This document shows, piece after piece, positions 1 to 26,985 of a DNA stretch of 64,000 nucleotides; position 1 is the stretch's first letter, and each line of letters starts with the position of its first letter. The stretch is from Nautilus pompilius (Eukaryota > Mollusca > Cephalopoda > Nautilida > Nautilidae): assembly GCA_018389105.1 (NCBI GenBank), contig JACATO010000069.1, positions 808,501 to 872,500 of the forward strand, written 5' to 3'. The notes under the pieces were generated by a model that saw nothing but the letters and a program-made list of their open reading frames with translations, did no database searches and was not told where the DNA came from. Made by a program: the position numbers and the translations under genes.

Positions 1-15
1 TACTTTGCCATTCTA

Positions 16-249
16 CAGGGTGGTCCGAAAGTCTTGCCATCCCCACATTTTTCTTTGAACCAGTAAGTTTGGATGTCGTTAATAAGAACTGTGGACAGTA
101 ATAGGGTTGCATTTGCTCAAATCGGCAAGTCTATGCTGCGAAAACCAATGGCGCCGGATCATTTTCCATTTTGTGTCACGAAAATAATGGTTGTCGTACA
201 GATTTTTTTTAGATTCATAAAGAGAAGCCCACCCACCCTGACTGGTGTG

Positions 250-289
<40 letters not shown>

Positions 290-400
290 GTCTTGTCCTT
301 TTTTTTTTTTACACAATGCATTACACCCTGCACCCACCCCTATATTCATGTTACGGACCTTCTGAGGGATGGGGGGTAACAAGACTTTCGGACCACCCTG
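16..400. mobile_element. Tc1/mariner-type MITE with 23-bp inverted repeats
   Basis: Both ends carry the same terminal inverted repeat. The left end reads CAGGGTGGTCCGAAAGTCTTG and the right end is its reverse complement, ending in CCACCCTG. Each end is flanked by TA (14-15 and 401-402), the target duplication typical of Tc1/mariner elements. The 385-bp body holds a (TA)n run at about 251-288 and no intact transposase. A minus-strand frame through the left half is open only because of the TA repeat. The element is non-autonomous; its exact family is not recognised. Confidence 0.8.
251..288. repeat. (TA)n microsatellite
   Basis: An uninterrupted TA run inside the MITE. It creates artificial Tyr-Ile repeat reading frames that should not be taken as genes. 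Confidence 0.95.
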
Positions 401-402
401 TA

Positions 403-499
403 CTTCTACCTGCAATTCTCCCTCTTTGCCAGTGTGCCACCCTTTTGGCCATCGTAGTACTAACCCTGACTTGACTCCTATGCAGTACCCCCTGCGAGT

Positions 500-531
<32 letters not shown>

Positions 532-3200
532 AGTCAACCTGAATATGTGTGTGTTTTTTTTTTTCTGTTTTAAAAGAAAGGTTACCTTTAAACGAAGAAG
601 AAACCAAGAACGATCTTAACGGATGAGCGACAGTCAGTTCTCCTACACCGCCGACCGGTGACATTACAAGATAACCCCTGTATTTCGCTCGAACAGAAAT
701 ATACAACCTACATTACACTTCTCTGTTTTTTTCGGAGCTGGCCCCATTTCCCAACTACATGGCGGCCGTGTAGGATACTTCTTAGAACGGACAGATAGTT
801 CGTTGTACGCGGCTGTCTCGGGTTCTGTGCCAGTGTAGGTAGAACCCGAGCGGGTTTTGACAGAATTTACGAAAATGCCAACCTCGGGGGAAAAAAAATT
901 ACTCCCTCTTGGATTATCATTAATGTTATTCTTTTGAAAAATATTTTGTTAACAGCTTTAAAAAAAAAGGGAGAGGGGGGGGTTTGTGGTGTTTGTGGGA
1001 GGGGTGAGGTACGAATTCTCTACTGTCGACGAGTATTTATTTAGCTTGAGCCGCGTTACCCAGGTGGAACCCCAGGCTTGGCGTTCGAATCTTCGTTTTC
1101 TATTTCCTGCAGACTGGAAAGGTGGGGGGGGGATATGTTCAGGTGTTGTTGTTGTTGTTGCTTCCCTTACAATGCGCATCTGTGTTATCCGTGTTACCGA
1201 TGATGTACAGCCCTTCCACTACTGCTACACGAGGCAGAGGTGTCTGCTCCATCAACATCCAGCGGTCCCCCAACCTTGGATGGTGCACCGCCCCCTCCAA
1301 CCATGACACCGGGACTTTCTCTAGGCAAATACAACCTATCGAGTGTAATCCTGGGTCGCATAATAGATTACAATGAATGCGCACGCAAAGAGGATACTTT
1401 ATGTTAAATACCATAACGATTTTTGTAATGTATACCAGGAATTTTCGAAGGAGAAGTTACCGAAACGTAAGGCCGTTAATGGTACCCGACCCAAATATCA
1501 CCTGAACGACGCTATTATTTATTTATTTAGATATTTATATATATATATTTTTGTAAGTCTGACACCGCAATGTTGTGGTTGATCTACTTTCAGTCACAAA
1601 AACGCATTTACTTCGCCGAATTATATTTTTCCATCGCGGAATCCGAATCCATCCCGTTACGGATCACTTTCAATTTTGATGGATTACAAATAGCTTTAGT
1701 TGAAGAAAAGCATCATTAGTTCGGCACGTTTGCAGTTAGCCAATGGATGCTCTCCCCGTGAACTCTGAACCAGGGAACTGGAGAAAGAAGTAATAGTGAA
1801 AATGAGCGGGGTGGGGGGGGGCTTTATAGGTAACCACCGATTAAACATATCTATAATTTATTGATAATTACCTATTGTCTTTAATTCGTTTTCTTCTTCT
1901 TCTTTCTCTCTAGATTTAAATAATACCAGAAAATGTAAAGCAATTTTTACTGAAAACTTCTTTTTTTAACAAGTAGGCAGAGCTCATCCCGGAGATTATA
2001 GTAAAGAAGATGAAGAAGAAAGTGTTGTCACCGATTACGGATGGTGGGTATCAATTCGACAAGATACCGTTTGTCCGGGTTGAAAAACATCCGATGGCAT
2101 TTCAGAGGTTAGTGCAGAGGCCATCTTGGCACCACCACCCCCCCCTCGACTAGAAAACCCTCTCGGCTTATTTGATGGGACGGTTTTCAAAAGGACATCT
2201 GGGAAGCATCTGGCCAGAATAAAGAATAGGGCCGCTAACAGACGTGAGACTGGAACCATTTTTTTTTTTTTTTTTTTTAAAAAGAAGGAAAATCAAAGCG
2301 TTCTGTTGACCATTCTGCGCCATCTTGATGAGACGAGAAGCCGGCAGCAGCGTTTCCCAACGTCCCGTTATATACCCTTGTAACGAGCCACGGCGGGGGG
2401 AGGAGGGAAGGGAACTCGCGAAAGAAAGACTTAAAAATGATGCACTAATCACAGCTCAAACAATTTTCAGTGGCTGACCCAGCACTGGGCTGTCCTGAGA
2501 CCGGCTGGGGAGCGTCTTAGAACAGGAGAGCGCTGAAACAGCAGGGGAAAATCCAGCACGGGAATAATATATATATAATTTCAGAGAGGGACCCGTGACA
2601 GTGATTTTCAAAAATAATTAGGGATTCTGAACATTTCAACAGCCAGTCCTTTTATTTTCTTCCATCAATAACAAGTTGGCTAATGTCGCAATTCGATATT
2701 AGGAAACAGCAGCCCCAGGGCAAAAGACATCACAATGCTATACGTATAATTTTTTTGTTATATATATGTAATATATATATATATATATAATTAAATATAT
2801 TTTCTAAATATAAATACGAATAAAATGAATGCTGATATATTAGATTGTGGTTGTAGTATCTAATCCTTGTAATAATAATGTCTCATTTTTTTGCCCCACA
2901 GAATGCTTAGTTGACACCGATTACCTCCCTTGATTCATAAAAAAAAAAACAACAAAATTATGCGAACAAACATGGCAACCAAGCGACCGTGGAAGGGGAG
3001 AGCGTCAAAGTAAAGCGATGAAACTAGATCGTTTATACCATTTTTTTTTTTCTTAAGACGAAGAAGACGAAAGAGGTGACTGCTGGTTTCTCCCGCCGAA
3101 GGGTTCCCAGGGTATTTCCGGCTCCGGAACGTAGATATTCGGGTTCGATTACCGGTGGACGGACGGACGCGCCGCCGCCGGCCTCGAGTCCATTACTAAC
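403..3200. other. Non-coding flank upstream of MOSMO
   Basis: No exon with a convincing family match was found here. The stretch holds homopolymer runs, a (GTT)n tract near 1146-1160, a 20-base T run near 2260 and a (TA)n run at 2761-2789. The last few hundred bases before 3201 become more CpG-rich and probably contain the MOSMO promoter and 5'UTR. Short GC-rich open frames near 986-1400 and 2035-2260 have no recognisable domain. A minus-strand ATG near 2130 could open a neighbouring transcript, but I could not extend it by splicing. Confidence 0.5.
504..531. repeat. (CA)n microsatellite
   Basis: Fourteen CA units just outside the left-edge MITE. No gene is visible around it. Confidence 0.95.
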
Positions 3201-6200
3201 ATGGACAAGCTGAGCATCATTTCTGGGGCTCTCTTCTTCGCTGCCGATGTGTTTGCGGTGGCGAGTCTTGCGATGCCGAGTTGGATCGTCTCCGACGTTG
3301 GTGGTGAGTAATCCTTCGGCCACAGGCTGACCCGTCCGTCTCTGTGCCTTGTCATGTACGTAAGTTCGTAACACAGCGGACCTCGCTTGTCGCCGGTTGC
3401 TACTGTACCCAGGAAGTTGGGCCTCTAGCCAACAGGGAACAACAGTATATAAGGGACTATAAGGGGGGCGGGGACGACGACGCCGGTTGCTACTGTACCC
3501 AGGAAGTTGGGCCTCTAGCCAACAGGGAACAACAGTATATAAGGGACTATAAGGGGGGCGGGGACGACGACGCCGGTTGCTACTGTACCCAGGAAGTTGG
3601 GCCTCTAGCCAACAGGGAACAACAGTATATAAGGGACTATAAGGGTGGCGGGGACGACGACGCCGGTTGCTACTGTACCCAGGAAGTTTGGCCTCTAGCC
3701 AACAGGGAACAACAGTATATAAGGGACTATAAGGGGGGCGGGGACGACGAAGCTTAAACCCCTGTCGTGTGACCAGACCAACCATTTGCTAGGGCTGCCT
3801 TTGACTGACTGTTTTAATTAGTGTTTGTGGTAAGAAGTCTTTTTAAAATCCCCCCCACCTCCTCCCACCCTCTTTTTCTGGAAGGTTACACGACTGTCAC
3901 TTTCTGTTCGAACAGGAGCCACCTCGATCGGCTTGCTGGAAACCTGCCTGACCATCTATCGGCGACCACCTGTTTGCTTTCGGCTGGATCCCATCCGGGC
4001 AGAGTGGTTTTTGACGTTTGTCTGCATTGTTCTCGGTATCATTTGCATCAGTACCACCATCGCACTGCTGGCCCTGTCCTACTGGCGATACAGGGTGATG
4101 AAATTCGCCAGGTGGCTGGGCTTCGTTGCAAGTAAGTAACCACTAGTTCGCATTGCCAGCAGGAACACCGGGCTTTCCATATTCTTTGGTTTGCTCCCGT
4201 TTTCTGTTGGTATGTTTTGTTTGTTGGTGTGTCAGGGGAAAAACACTCCACCAGTGTACTGCTCAGAGCCAAGGGATTGAAGATGTTGAATGGAGTGAAA
4301 ACCTGTTAAAGTTACTGGATATAGTGGAAATGATTAAAAACAGATGACATCCACACTCCTTTTTTTTTTTTAAAACTATAGAGGCAACAAATAGAAGGTA
4401 GGTGTGTTATTTTTTTTTTTTATCTTTAGTTGCACTAGTGTGAATTGTGTTTGGTAATACACCAATCATTTTAGACTACCAGCTCTGTTCAGTGGAACGA
4501 AAAGCCTTAGAAAATTTTTTTTTTGTGGTGGCCTTTCTCTGATACTAAATGTGATCCATGTCTTTTTTATAACAATGAGTTCTTGTGTCACTGCACAGTC
4601 TTAAAAGAACTATCTGTTGTTAGGGATCACTTTTAGAAAGCTGAATGAATAGTTTGTTATTGTAGGTTGTATTATTATAACTAGCTGGGTAATCAGTCTA
4701 AGACAGCAGAACTACTTAAATGCAATAGTAAAGAACTGAAAATTTTTGTTTTCTTTATGGTTTATTTATATGTCGTCTTAACTTCAAGCACTACTTTAAA
4801 AAGACAACAAAAACTGATAGGATCTGTCTCACATTTTATGTGAATTGTGTTTGGAAAAACAAAGTAAAGAGAAAAATAATAAGTAAATCTGCTTGAGGGG
4901 AAAAACCAAACCATTAAATGGAAAAAATTATGAGTTAAAAATTAAAGTCAAATATTGCATGCATGCATGTGTGTGTGGGAATATAGATTCAATTTAGAAT
5001 TTTTAAAGTTTTAATAAATGAAAAATGCATTTGTTAATTGGTCTGTCCAATATCTTTGTTTATTATTTGCAGTTATTAAACTACATATCTGCTTTTGCAG
5101 TCCATGCCATTTGCCCAGTCTACTGTCATTAGGGTATCACTCTTTGATACATGTCTGTATTATTCCTTTTTATTAAGCTCATCACAAAGAACTTTTTCAC
5201 TCTAGATGTACTATCTTTCCCCTTGCATTGTTTATATAAAACTGTTAGGCACGTCTTTTGTTGCCCATTATTTTGTATATTTTACTTTCTTTACTTTGCT
5301 TTTAAAGTAATGGCATCTTAATAATTTTTGTAAAAACTGTTTCATAAAATGAATTATACCATCTTTATTTGAAAAGCTGGTTAAATGTCTTGGCAGATGG
5401 TATGATGTCTCCTTAAAAAGCAGAAACAATACAAGAACAGGGGTAGAACGGAGATGGGCAGCTTAATGAAAATAGAAAAGCTGATGCTAGAATCTTGTTT
5501 TTTTTAACTAGAATTTGGTACCCCTTAGTGTACAAAATACTAATGACAACAGGAGAAACAGTAGAAAGAGAAATTGGTGTAAAGTTGCAGAAATAGGAAT
5601 AGGGAAGAATCTCACTGCAAAATGTGTGTAGTAAATCCAGTAAATTACAAATACTATTATCTTCTGTAATAACAGAATTCAAGTTAGAGAAGACAAGGGC
5701 TGTAAGCATAATAAAGAATTCAGACCTGAAGACAAATGAAGCAGATTTAGAAATAAAGACAAGTAGAAAATGGTCAGCAGATACAGCATTGCATGATGCA
5801 GAAAGAAGGATCACGCTACAAGACTTGGCTGGAAAAGACAACATAGCCAGGTGAGGACTAAGATTCACCAAACAAATCTGTTATAAAACAAAGGAAGGAA
5901 AGAAGGGATTTATTACAAGAAGAATTAAAATGAATGGAAGAGGACAATAAAAAGTAGTGGCAGTGAAGGAATGAGGTGACTGGATGAGACATGGACAGTG
6001 GAACTGCTAAGGATACAGTTTTAAATAAATTCACTTTATGATCTTAATCACACCAAGTAACCTGCAGACTAAGGGGAAAAAAGAGAATAATTTTTGTATT
6101 TTACTTAAAAAGAAAGCAACACAGCACAGTGGTGCCATGATGATAGCAGAGAAGGTGAAAACATGCAAGTCAATTTAGAAATCAGCCCCTTTCATAAAAT

Positions 6201-7604
6201 TTGTAAAAGAGTGTGAAGTACCCAAGAAAACTGAAAGAAGACAGGAAAAAGATATCCTAACATTAGCCAATGACCGAACAGTATTGTCAGATATGGGACA
6301 AAAATTAGTATTTCCTCAAGATATAGGTATAGCAAATATAAGACCTGATATCATCATCTGGCAAGATAAGTTAGGTTCATTGAGCTGACAGTCCCATGGA
6401 AAGACAGAATTGAAGACAAATTAAAAGAAAAAAAGACAAAGCATGAAACTTGTGCCAAGAAATCAAAGTAAAAAGATGGAAAGTGAGGTTTTTCTCAGTA
6501 TTAGTAGGTTCCAGAAAACTACTTGAAAGGTTGGTGGGGAAAAAACTGAAAACCATCAGTTTCTAATCTAAACAGTGCAAAGCAACATCAAAATGCCAGA
6601 AAGAGTTGAAAGGGCATCAATGTGGCAGTGACTTGGAACTTTGTATTACAGTGATACATGGAATAGGGAGCACCTAGCTAAGCTGGATGGATGGTGAGGG
6701 CTGAACCTGTTGAAGGATGGCACACAACCGAGGAATTTATCAGAAACATCTTGAGAATATTTGAAAGTAAATTGCAGAAGTTTTTCCATTCAGAATAATG
6801 ATAATGTAAAAGTAATATTACCCAGTGAGAGAGTAAGATAATTTCCTGAAATTTTTGCAAGAAGCTGGCTATAATTTTTGTATATTGAATATAGAAGACT
6901 GAATAATCTCTCTATCAATTTATAATTTTAGTTTGAATGATGAGGGAAGGTATAATCCCACTTCAGCAAAACTTCACTAAAACAACAACCACCACCCCTC
7001 TCCCAAAAAAAAAAAAAAAGATTTTTAAGGTGTTTCTAATGTTTATGACAAACACCCAAGTCCTGGGAGACACAATTAGATGAGTGGTGTTAAATATTTG
7101 TCCTAGTTACACTTGATTTTCTGATGTGGTACCAGCTGCACACAAACAAAACGGTACAGAAGAAACTTTATTACTGGTTAGGAACTATAACCTTTTGGCA
7201 ATTGACTACAAATGATGGCAACAGTAAAACATGCTCTTCATAAATCATAATAGCTAACTCTACTGGTGGCACATTTTAAAGATTTTGAATCATCACTTCT
7301 GCATTAAAATTTGAAGCATTATTTTTCCATATAAAGTTGAGAGCTTTTCAGACTGAAATGTGGTTTAATTATTCTTTCCCAGTATTTCTGACAGTGCTGA
7401 TTAACTCATTTTTCAGCAATTTTGTTCTGCCTGGCTGCTGTAATATTTCCTATTGGCTTCAATATGGACCAGATTGGTGGAGAAGCGTACCAACTCCCTC
7501 ATAACTTCCAGGTCGGGATATCATACATATTCTTTGTTTTGGCTCTGTGGATTACTGTTGTGTCTGAACTCTTTGTTGGCAAAGTCTGCTTGCCTCATTT
7601 TTGA
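3201..7604 (+). CDS. MOSMO: Modulator of smoothened protein (four-pass membrane protein), 3 exons
   Basis: Coding exons are 3201-3303, 3916-4131 and 7417-7604 (507 bp, 168 aa plus TGA); human MOSMO is 167 aa from memory. Introns are GT-AG (gtgagt/cag, gtaagt/cag) and the phases join cleanly. The N-terminus MDKLSIISGALFFAADVFA and the C-terminal GKVCLP are family hallmarks. Four hydrophobic segments lie at about residues 5-25, 66-90, 101-121 and 142-161. Cys45 and Cys55 in the first extracellular loop match the vertebrate Cys pair. In vertebrates MOSMO acts with MEGF8 and MGRN1 to lower surface Smoothened and so dampens Hedgehog signalling; the same role here is inferred from homology. The chosen ATG gives the conserved N-terminus. 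The gene is convergent with the PP2A gene. Intron 1 holds a minisatellite and intron 2 a retroelement relic. Confidence 0.93.
3391..3750. repeat. Minisatellite: four tandem 90-bp units in MOSMO intron 1
   Basis: Units start at 3391, 3481, 3571 and 3661, each opening with CGCCGGTTGCTACTGTACCC and ending GGGACGACGA. They are almost identical: unit 3 has one G-to-T change in the G run and unit 4 one G-to-T change after GAAGTT. The unit is GC-rich for this region and contains a TATATAAG motif. Because 90 is divisible by three, frames stay open across all copies on both strands, giving a 30-residue repeat, but the array lies between MOSMO exons 1 and 2 and has no other sign of coding. The low divergence implies recent expansion. 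Confidence 0.97.
5590..6700 (+). mobile_element. Decayed non-LTR-type retroelement 3' ORF relic in MOSMO intron 2
   Basis: Two blocks resemble the C-terminal part of a retroelement polyprotein common in animal genomes. Block one (about 5624-5854) reads LLSSVITEFKLEKTRAV, then TSRKWSADTALHDAERRI. Block two (about 6250-6430) reads LVFPQDIGIANIRPDIIIW, followed after a stop and a frame change by a ProTrp-Lys-Asp-Arg segment. This fits the family pattern of RPDIVLW followed by ELTVPWE-R, which I take to be a restriction-like endonuclease region. Stops and frameshifts are frequent, so the copy is dead. It lies in the same orientation as MOSMO. Element boundaries were not found. Confidence 0.72.
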
Positions 7605-7678
7605 TGAGCTACAACTGTGTGAAAGTGATTATTTGTTTTAAAAACAAAATCTTAAATTGTTGGATCAGTTCGTGTATC

Positions 7679-7684
7679 AATAAA
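7679..7684 (+). other. Candidate MOSMO polyadenylation signal
   Basis: A canonical AATAAA lies 75 bp after the MOSMO stop codon. It is the first one on this strand after the stop and would give a very short 3'UTR. Confidence 0.55.
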
Positions 7685-7997
7685 ATCAGTACCTGCTATA
7701 CTTTGTCAAAGGAAAACCAAATTACCTAACAGTAGTTGTTGGCAAACAAGGTAGATAACCCTGGTGATGGAACAGTGCTGCAGTTATCCATTAGGAAGTG
7801 ATGCTAATTCTGCATCACATCATGCATGCTGGTATTCTCAATTTTGACAGAAAGGTCCTTAACAGATCACTTCATTTTCAGATGTGGGAGGAAACCAATA
7901 TAGCTAACTAGGGGGAAAAAACCCTGCTGTACCAAATTCTCACAGTTAGGTCCTCAAATTTTTACTGGACCACCTCGTTTATTAATGGTAAGAGGTA

Positions 7998-8367
7998 CAG
8001 TAAGCAACCTGTTATCCAACCCTAATGGAACCTGGATGGGCCTTTTTTCTAAACAAGTGTTGCTGTTTATTCAGCAACTTTTCTTCTTTAGTTTTGTTCA
8101 ATAGTAAGAATTACACACTTTCCCTCCTTTTGGATTTGTTGCTAAAGCACTAACCAAACTATTATTAGATGATACGCTGTAATCCTGTAATATGTCATCT
8201 TTGATAAAACCACTAGCGAGAATCGATCTGAGTATGCACAGACAACGGATATAACTCCCCTGGTGATGACTCATGAACTACAAAGGTTGGATAGCTGGAA
8301 ATGAACTGATCCTGGCCTACAATTGACAAGTTGATTATCTGTAAGTCGGATAACTGGTTGTTTACCG
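7998..8367. mobile_element. pogo/Tigger-like MITE between MOSMO and PP2A
   Basis: The left end CAGTAAGCAACCTGTTATCC and the right end GGATAACTGGTTGTTTACCG form imperfect terminal inverted repeats of about 22 bp. Both are flanked by TA (7996-7997 and 8368-8369). The 370-bp interior holds no transposase. The CAGT ends with TA target sites suggest a pogo/Tigger-type family; that assignment is inference. Confidence 0.68.
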
Positions 8368-8369
8368 TA

Positions 8370-11300
8370 GTTACAACCTCAAGCACACATTTAGGCACTG
8401 GTTTGTTACCTAAGCAAAGTCTGATGATTAACTGCCCCTCCTCCCCCTAGAGAAAGTGGTTATTTTTCAAATCTGTTAACAAGGAACTTATGCATGTTGG
8501 TGTCAAGCCTTATCCAGTGTGGTCAGAAAAACTGGTTTTCATACAACCACAGTAGCAAAGATTTTTTTCTATTTCACAATAAGTTTGCCTGCCATTTCAT
8601 GACAGAACAGAAATAAAAATGAACATTTTGAAATATTGTGCTAAGTGTTAATTTTTGACTAAAGTATTTAAAAACAAGAACAATAACAAATATCCATAAA
8701 AAACATGGAATAATTGGTTTTTGTTTTTTTGGTAAAATGTTTGCTTTAGATCATTGATTTCTTTTACTTGTCAGTTTTTCTCATACAGAAAGTAAAATTG
8801 CCCCCCCACCCCTCATTTTTGTATTGATAACAATCACTCACAGTTTAGTATGGATGACATTTCAAGAAGTCCTCGCTGTATGAAAAAAATGGCCTGTTCC
8901 AAGAGTATGTACTACACGAACCTGCTAACTATGCCAAGACAAAAAGTAAGAAATCTATTGGTTCTTATCACTGGTGAATGACATTTTAATGAAGACATGG
9001 CTGTGAAATGTCACTAATGAGATTTTCTTACCATATTCAACACAAATACTGAAAATTTTATTATTCAGTATGAGCAAAATTCATACAAAAGCAAATCGCT
9101 TTTAGACTCAGAATGGAATACAAATGTTTCAGATTTTAAACACCTTGAATAACTCTTCAAAACAGATGACAAGATGATGCCAATTTTAATTCATCTAATC
9201 TCTGCCTCTAACATTACTTGCCACTTTTCACAGCTTCCCACAGATGCCTGTTGTTTTTCTCCAGTTGCAGTTTTAAGCTAGTCTACACAAGTTCATTTTA
9301 ACTATCTTGGCAGCACTGACCGATAAATCAAATGCACAAAATTTTTTTTTTACAAATCTTCCCCAAACTCAAAATATTATAATTTTCTTCTGAAAACTTA
9401 AATGAAGCTGTGGATGTTAATGCATACTACTGTAGCAGAAGTGAAATAACTAGGGAGTACAATGAATCTCAAAGGAAAGATACCAGCCAGGTTTTATTTG
9501 AATGTTCCAAAACTTACCATCTTTTTAAAATTATAGGCTTACACAATTTTTTCTATTCAGTTAAAGGAAGCTTTGATATCAAGTAATACATAAACACACA
9601 CAATTTTAGGAAAAGTTTTAAAATTCCCTTTAGTTGTAAGAAAATACTCTTACGTTTTAATCATTTTATGTATTAAGATTTCTAAGACTGATTCTACTTT
9701 ATCACAAAAATGTAGTCTTAGCTAAGAAACAAGCATATAGATAAATTTATATGCATAGCATTCACATGATAAGGGTAAAGCAGCTAGATGTCTTGAAAAT
9801 TCATCTATATCTACTGAAAAGATTGGGTGGGGTGTAAATTGATTTCAGCTAAATTTTGTTCTATAACTGATGTCATTTGTATTAAGAGTTAAACACACAT
9901 TTTACCCAAAGGATTTTAATTCAGTATTTTTTTTTTTTTTTAAGATACATGTCATAGAACCTATTTGTTTTTATTTTGACACTTTGTAATTAAAATTTTT
10001 AGTTTACATCAAACTTACTAAATAGGAATATCATAATGGACAGCATACATAACCTGATTAAATATAAGAATGTATTGTCACAAAACAACTTTCTACAATA
10101 AGTGTTGCTAACATGCTTTTTATTACTATGTAGATAGAAACTCATTTAAGATAACTTTAGGGGGGACTCTAATGATTTTGCAACAAAAATCTTATACTGT
10201 GAAAAAAAAAACATACATACATTATCAGGGGAGTATTTACATTTTGAAGGGGTAGATTTTCATTGACATTAGAATCTAGGGAAGCAATTTTAGATGTGGC
10301 CTTAAAGATAGTCTGCAAATGAAAACAGAAGTAATGCATTATACCAGTTCTTCTAAAAACAAAAAGCCCAAATTTCAATGAAATGCCAATACAATGACAG
10401 ACAGATTCAGAACCCTTTTCCTTTTTCTCTTCACATCAATGGGTATTTATAACTAAAAGTAAATAGATTTGAAAAATACACAGTAAATCTAAGTTAATGA
10501 GAAAATTTTTTCTTCTAACCTCAGTAACTTGTGCTGGCTTATCATCCTTTTCTAAAAATCAATTTAATTACATAACTCATGACAAAAAAACATTTTTTTA
10601 GCACCTCTAAAAGATGCAACCATTCTAGATTTTGAAAATTAACAGGACTCTTGGAAATAAAACAAACTTAAGCATTCATTAATTATTAAGTGTAAAACAA
10701 AATCAATTTTTTTTTTTTTACTTACAACCATTTATTCAGAAGTGTAAATTGACTGCAGTATTACTTAACATATTTTACTAAATATTTTGAATTTGCATGC
10801 ATGTCTATCTACTTTTTTTTTTTTGGTTTGAAAATAACATGAAAGGTTATTGTCATACTGGCACATTTTGATGCTAGTATAATTTAATATCAGATAAAAA
10901 TAGAAGTACCGTCATAGACTGTCAAGATGAGATAATAGTTCTCTTAATGAGTTTATACAATAATTAAAAAATTTTTTAAAATCATTTTCATAAAACTTTT
11001 CAAGAAGGATATATTAAAAATTCCAAATTTTACGTAATTGCTGCTATGAAAATACTCAGTCACCTAAAGTAAATCATGAATATAAGTAAAGCTATAAATT
11101 CTGTCATGTAATAAATGGTAATGGTGGTAAATCATTTTTTCTACACGAAACATATTTCTGGATATACTCAACTCCTCTCCACATACACACACAATTTACC
11201 TTTCACAAAATCTCACTAAAATTGCGGGTATCCGGTTGGTCACTAAATCTCTCAAATAATATTGTGCTATTTATCAATGGTCTAACCGCATGACTATTCT

Positions 11301-12270
11301 TTTTATTTAACCTCACTTTGTAATATAAAAGAGAAATGTTAAAAAAATTATTTAATATTACAAAACAAATGGAAAATTAAATTTTAATTTCACTCAGAAT
11401 AAGTACAGGTAACTTCTCAAATTCATTTGAAGTTTCCAAATGAATGAAATCCTAAGGGGTATGGGTTATGCAAGATTGGTTAGCTATAATTTAAAAAGGT
11501 GAAAAATCATGCTAATGCAGAAAACTTATTGGAAACAAGTTGTCTTGCTTATATATAAATAAACCTTCTTGAAAATTTTTCATGAAAAGTGATGTTTAAA
11601 ATTTTTTTAAAAATTGTGCTGCTCTGGTGGGGGGAGCGCTAAACTAAAATGGATTCACACAATAAATGAACACATTTCATTATTTCTGAAACCCTGTCCT
11701 GGTTAGGTCAAATCTTAATAAAAATGAAATACTACTTAATAATATTCAAACAAAATCAGTTATTTCTCCCTATTTATTTTGATTTCCAATTTTCATTTAA
11801 CTTAAGTGACCTGACATTTTCACACGAAGTGTCACAAAATTCTATCACCAATATCAAAACAAATTATTCACAAGCTTTTAAGTGTTCCTTTTCTGTTGTT
11901 GTCCATCTCCCAATTTCAAGCTGATCACTAACATCTGGAGTTCTAAGTTTAGAAATTACAACCACACTACAGCTAAGTATACTCTTTAGAATTCACCTTT
12001 CATCTTCACAAAAGCTGAAATAACTATTTACAAGAAAATTTGTAAAATTGTTTTTGTTCTTTACACAGATTCTTGCAATAGTTAATTGCAAGAATAGTCT
12101 TTTATCGAAATGGACTGATCCAAAATCCTTTATTAAAGATGACCATGTAGCTTCTCTGCAAGGACTGAGTTGTCATATACCGACTAGTGTCCGTGTGTTT
12201 GATAAAGGCTGCAGATTAATTATAATAATTAAAAAAAAACAAAAAAAAAAAACTAATAAGTTCCAAGTGC
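8370..12270 (-). other. PP2A 3'UTR and convergent intergenic DNA
   Basis: AT-rich sequence with many homopolymer runs and no convincing exon on either strand. The PP2A transcript must end here. A minus-strand AATAAA (TTTATT on the plus strand at 11773-11778) lies about 500 bases beyond the PP2A stop and is one plausible end, but several other TTTATT sites exist, so the true end is not decided by sequence alone. Confidence 0.45.
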
Positions 12271-26764
<14,494 letters not shown>

Positions 26765-26977
26765 TCTCCGACCGGTCTGTCACGTTCACCGGGGTTAGTA
26801 GCGAGCAAAGTGCTGTGCGTTTCGGGAAAAAATGGAATACTGCAGCAAACCTGACCAGAGGGGGGAGGGGGGATTTCTTTTTCTCTCTCTCTCTCTCTAT
26901 CCTAGCGGGCCGACGACATCAACCAACAGCAAAAATTCCTCGCGCAAAATGGCCGCCCTAAATAAAACATATCGACG

Positions 26978-26985
26978 TGACGTCA
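26978..26985. promoter_or_regulatory. CRE palindrome TGACGTCA
   Basis: An exact consensus site for CREB/ATF-type bZIP factors, about 215 bp upstream of the PP2A ATG and 380 bp upstream of the RACK1 ATG. A CRE is also reported in mammalian PP2A catalytic promoters, to my recollection. Function here is inferred. Confidence 0.6.

Noticed and set aside
79-706. Two minus-strand reading frames with Tyr-Ile and Cys-Val repeats
   Set aside because: They exist only because (TA)n and (CA)n microsatellites lack stops; they cross a MITE boundary and show no domain.
1085-1105. tRNA B-box-like GTTCGAATC
   Set aside because: No A box at the right distance and no cloverleaf can be formed; chance or an old SINE fragment.
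3150-3170. Second B-box-like GGGTTCGATTACC just before MOSMO
   Set aside because: No upstream A box or acceptor stem; it lies in the probable MOSMO 5' region.
3033-3785. Long minus-strand and plus-strand frames with 30-residue repeats
   Set aside because: They are the translation of a 90-bp minisatellite whose unit is a multiple of three, located inside MOSMO intron 1.
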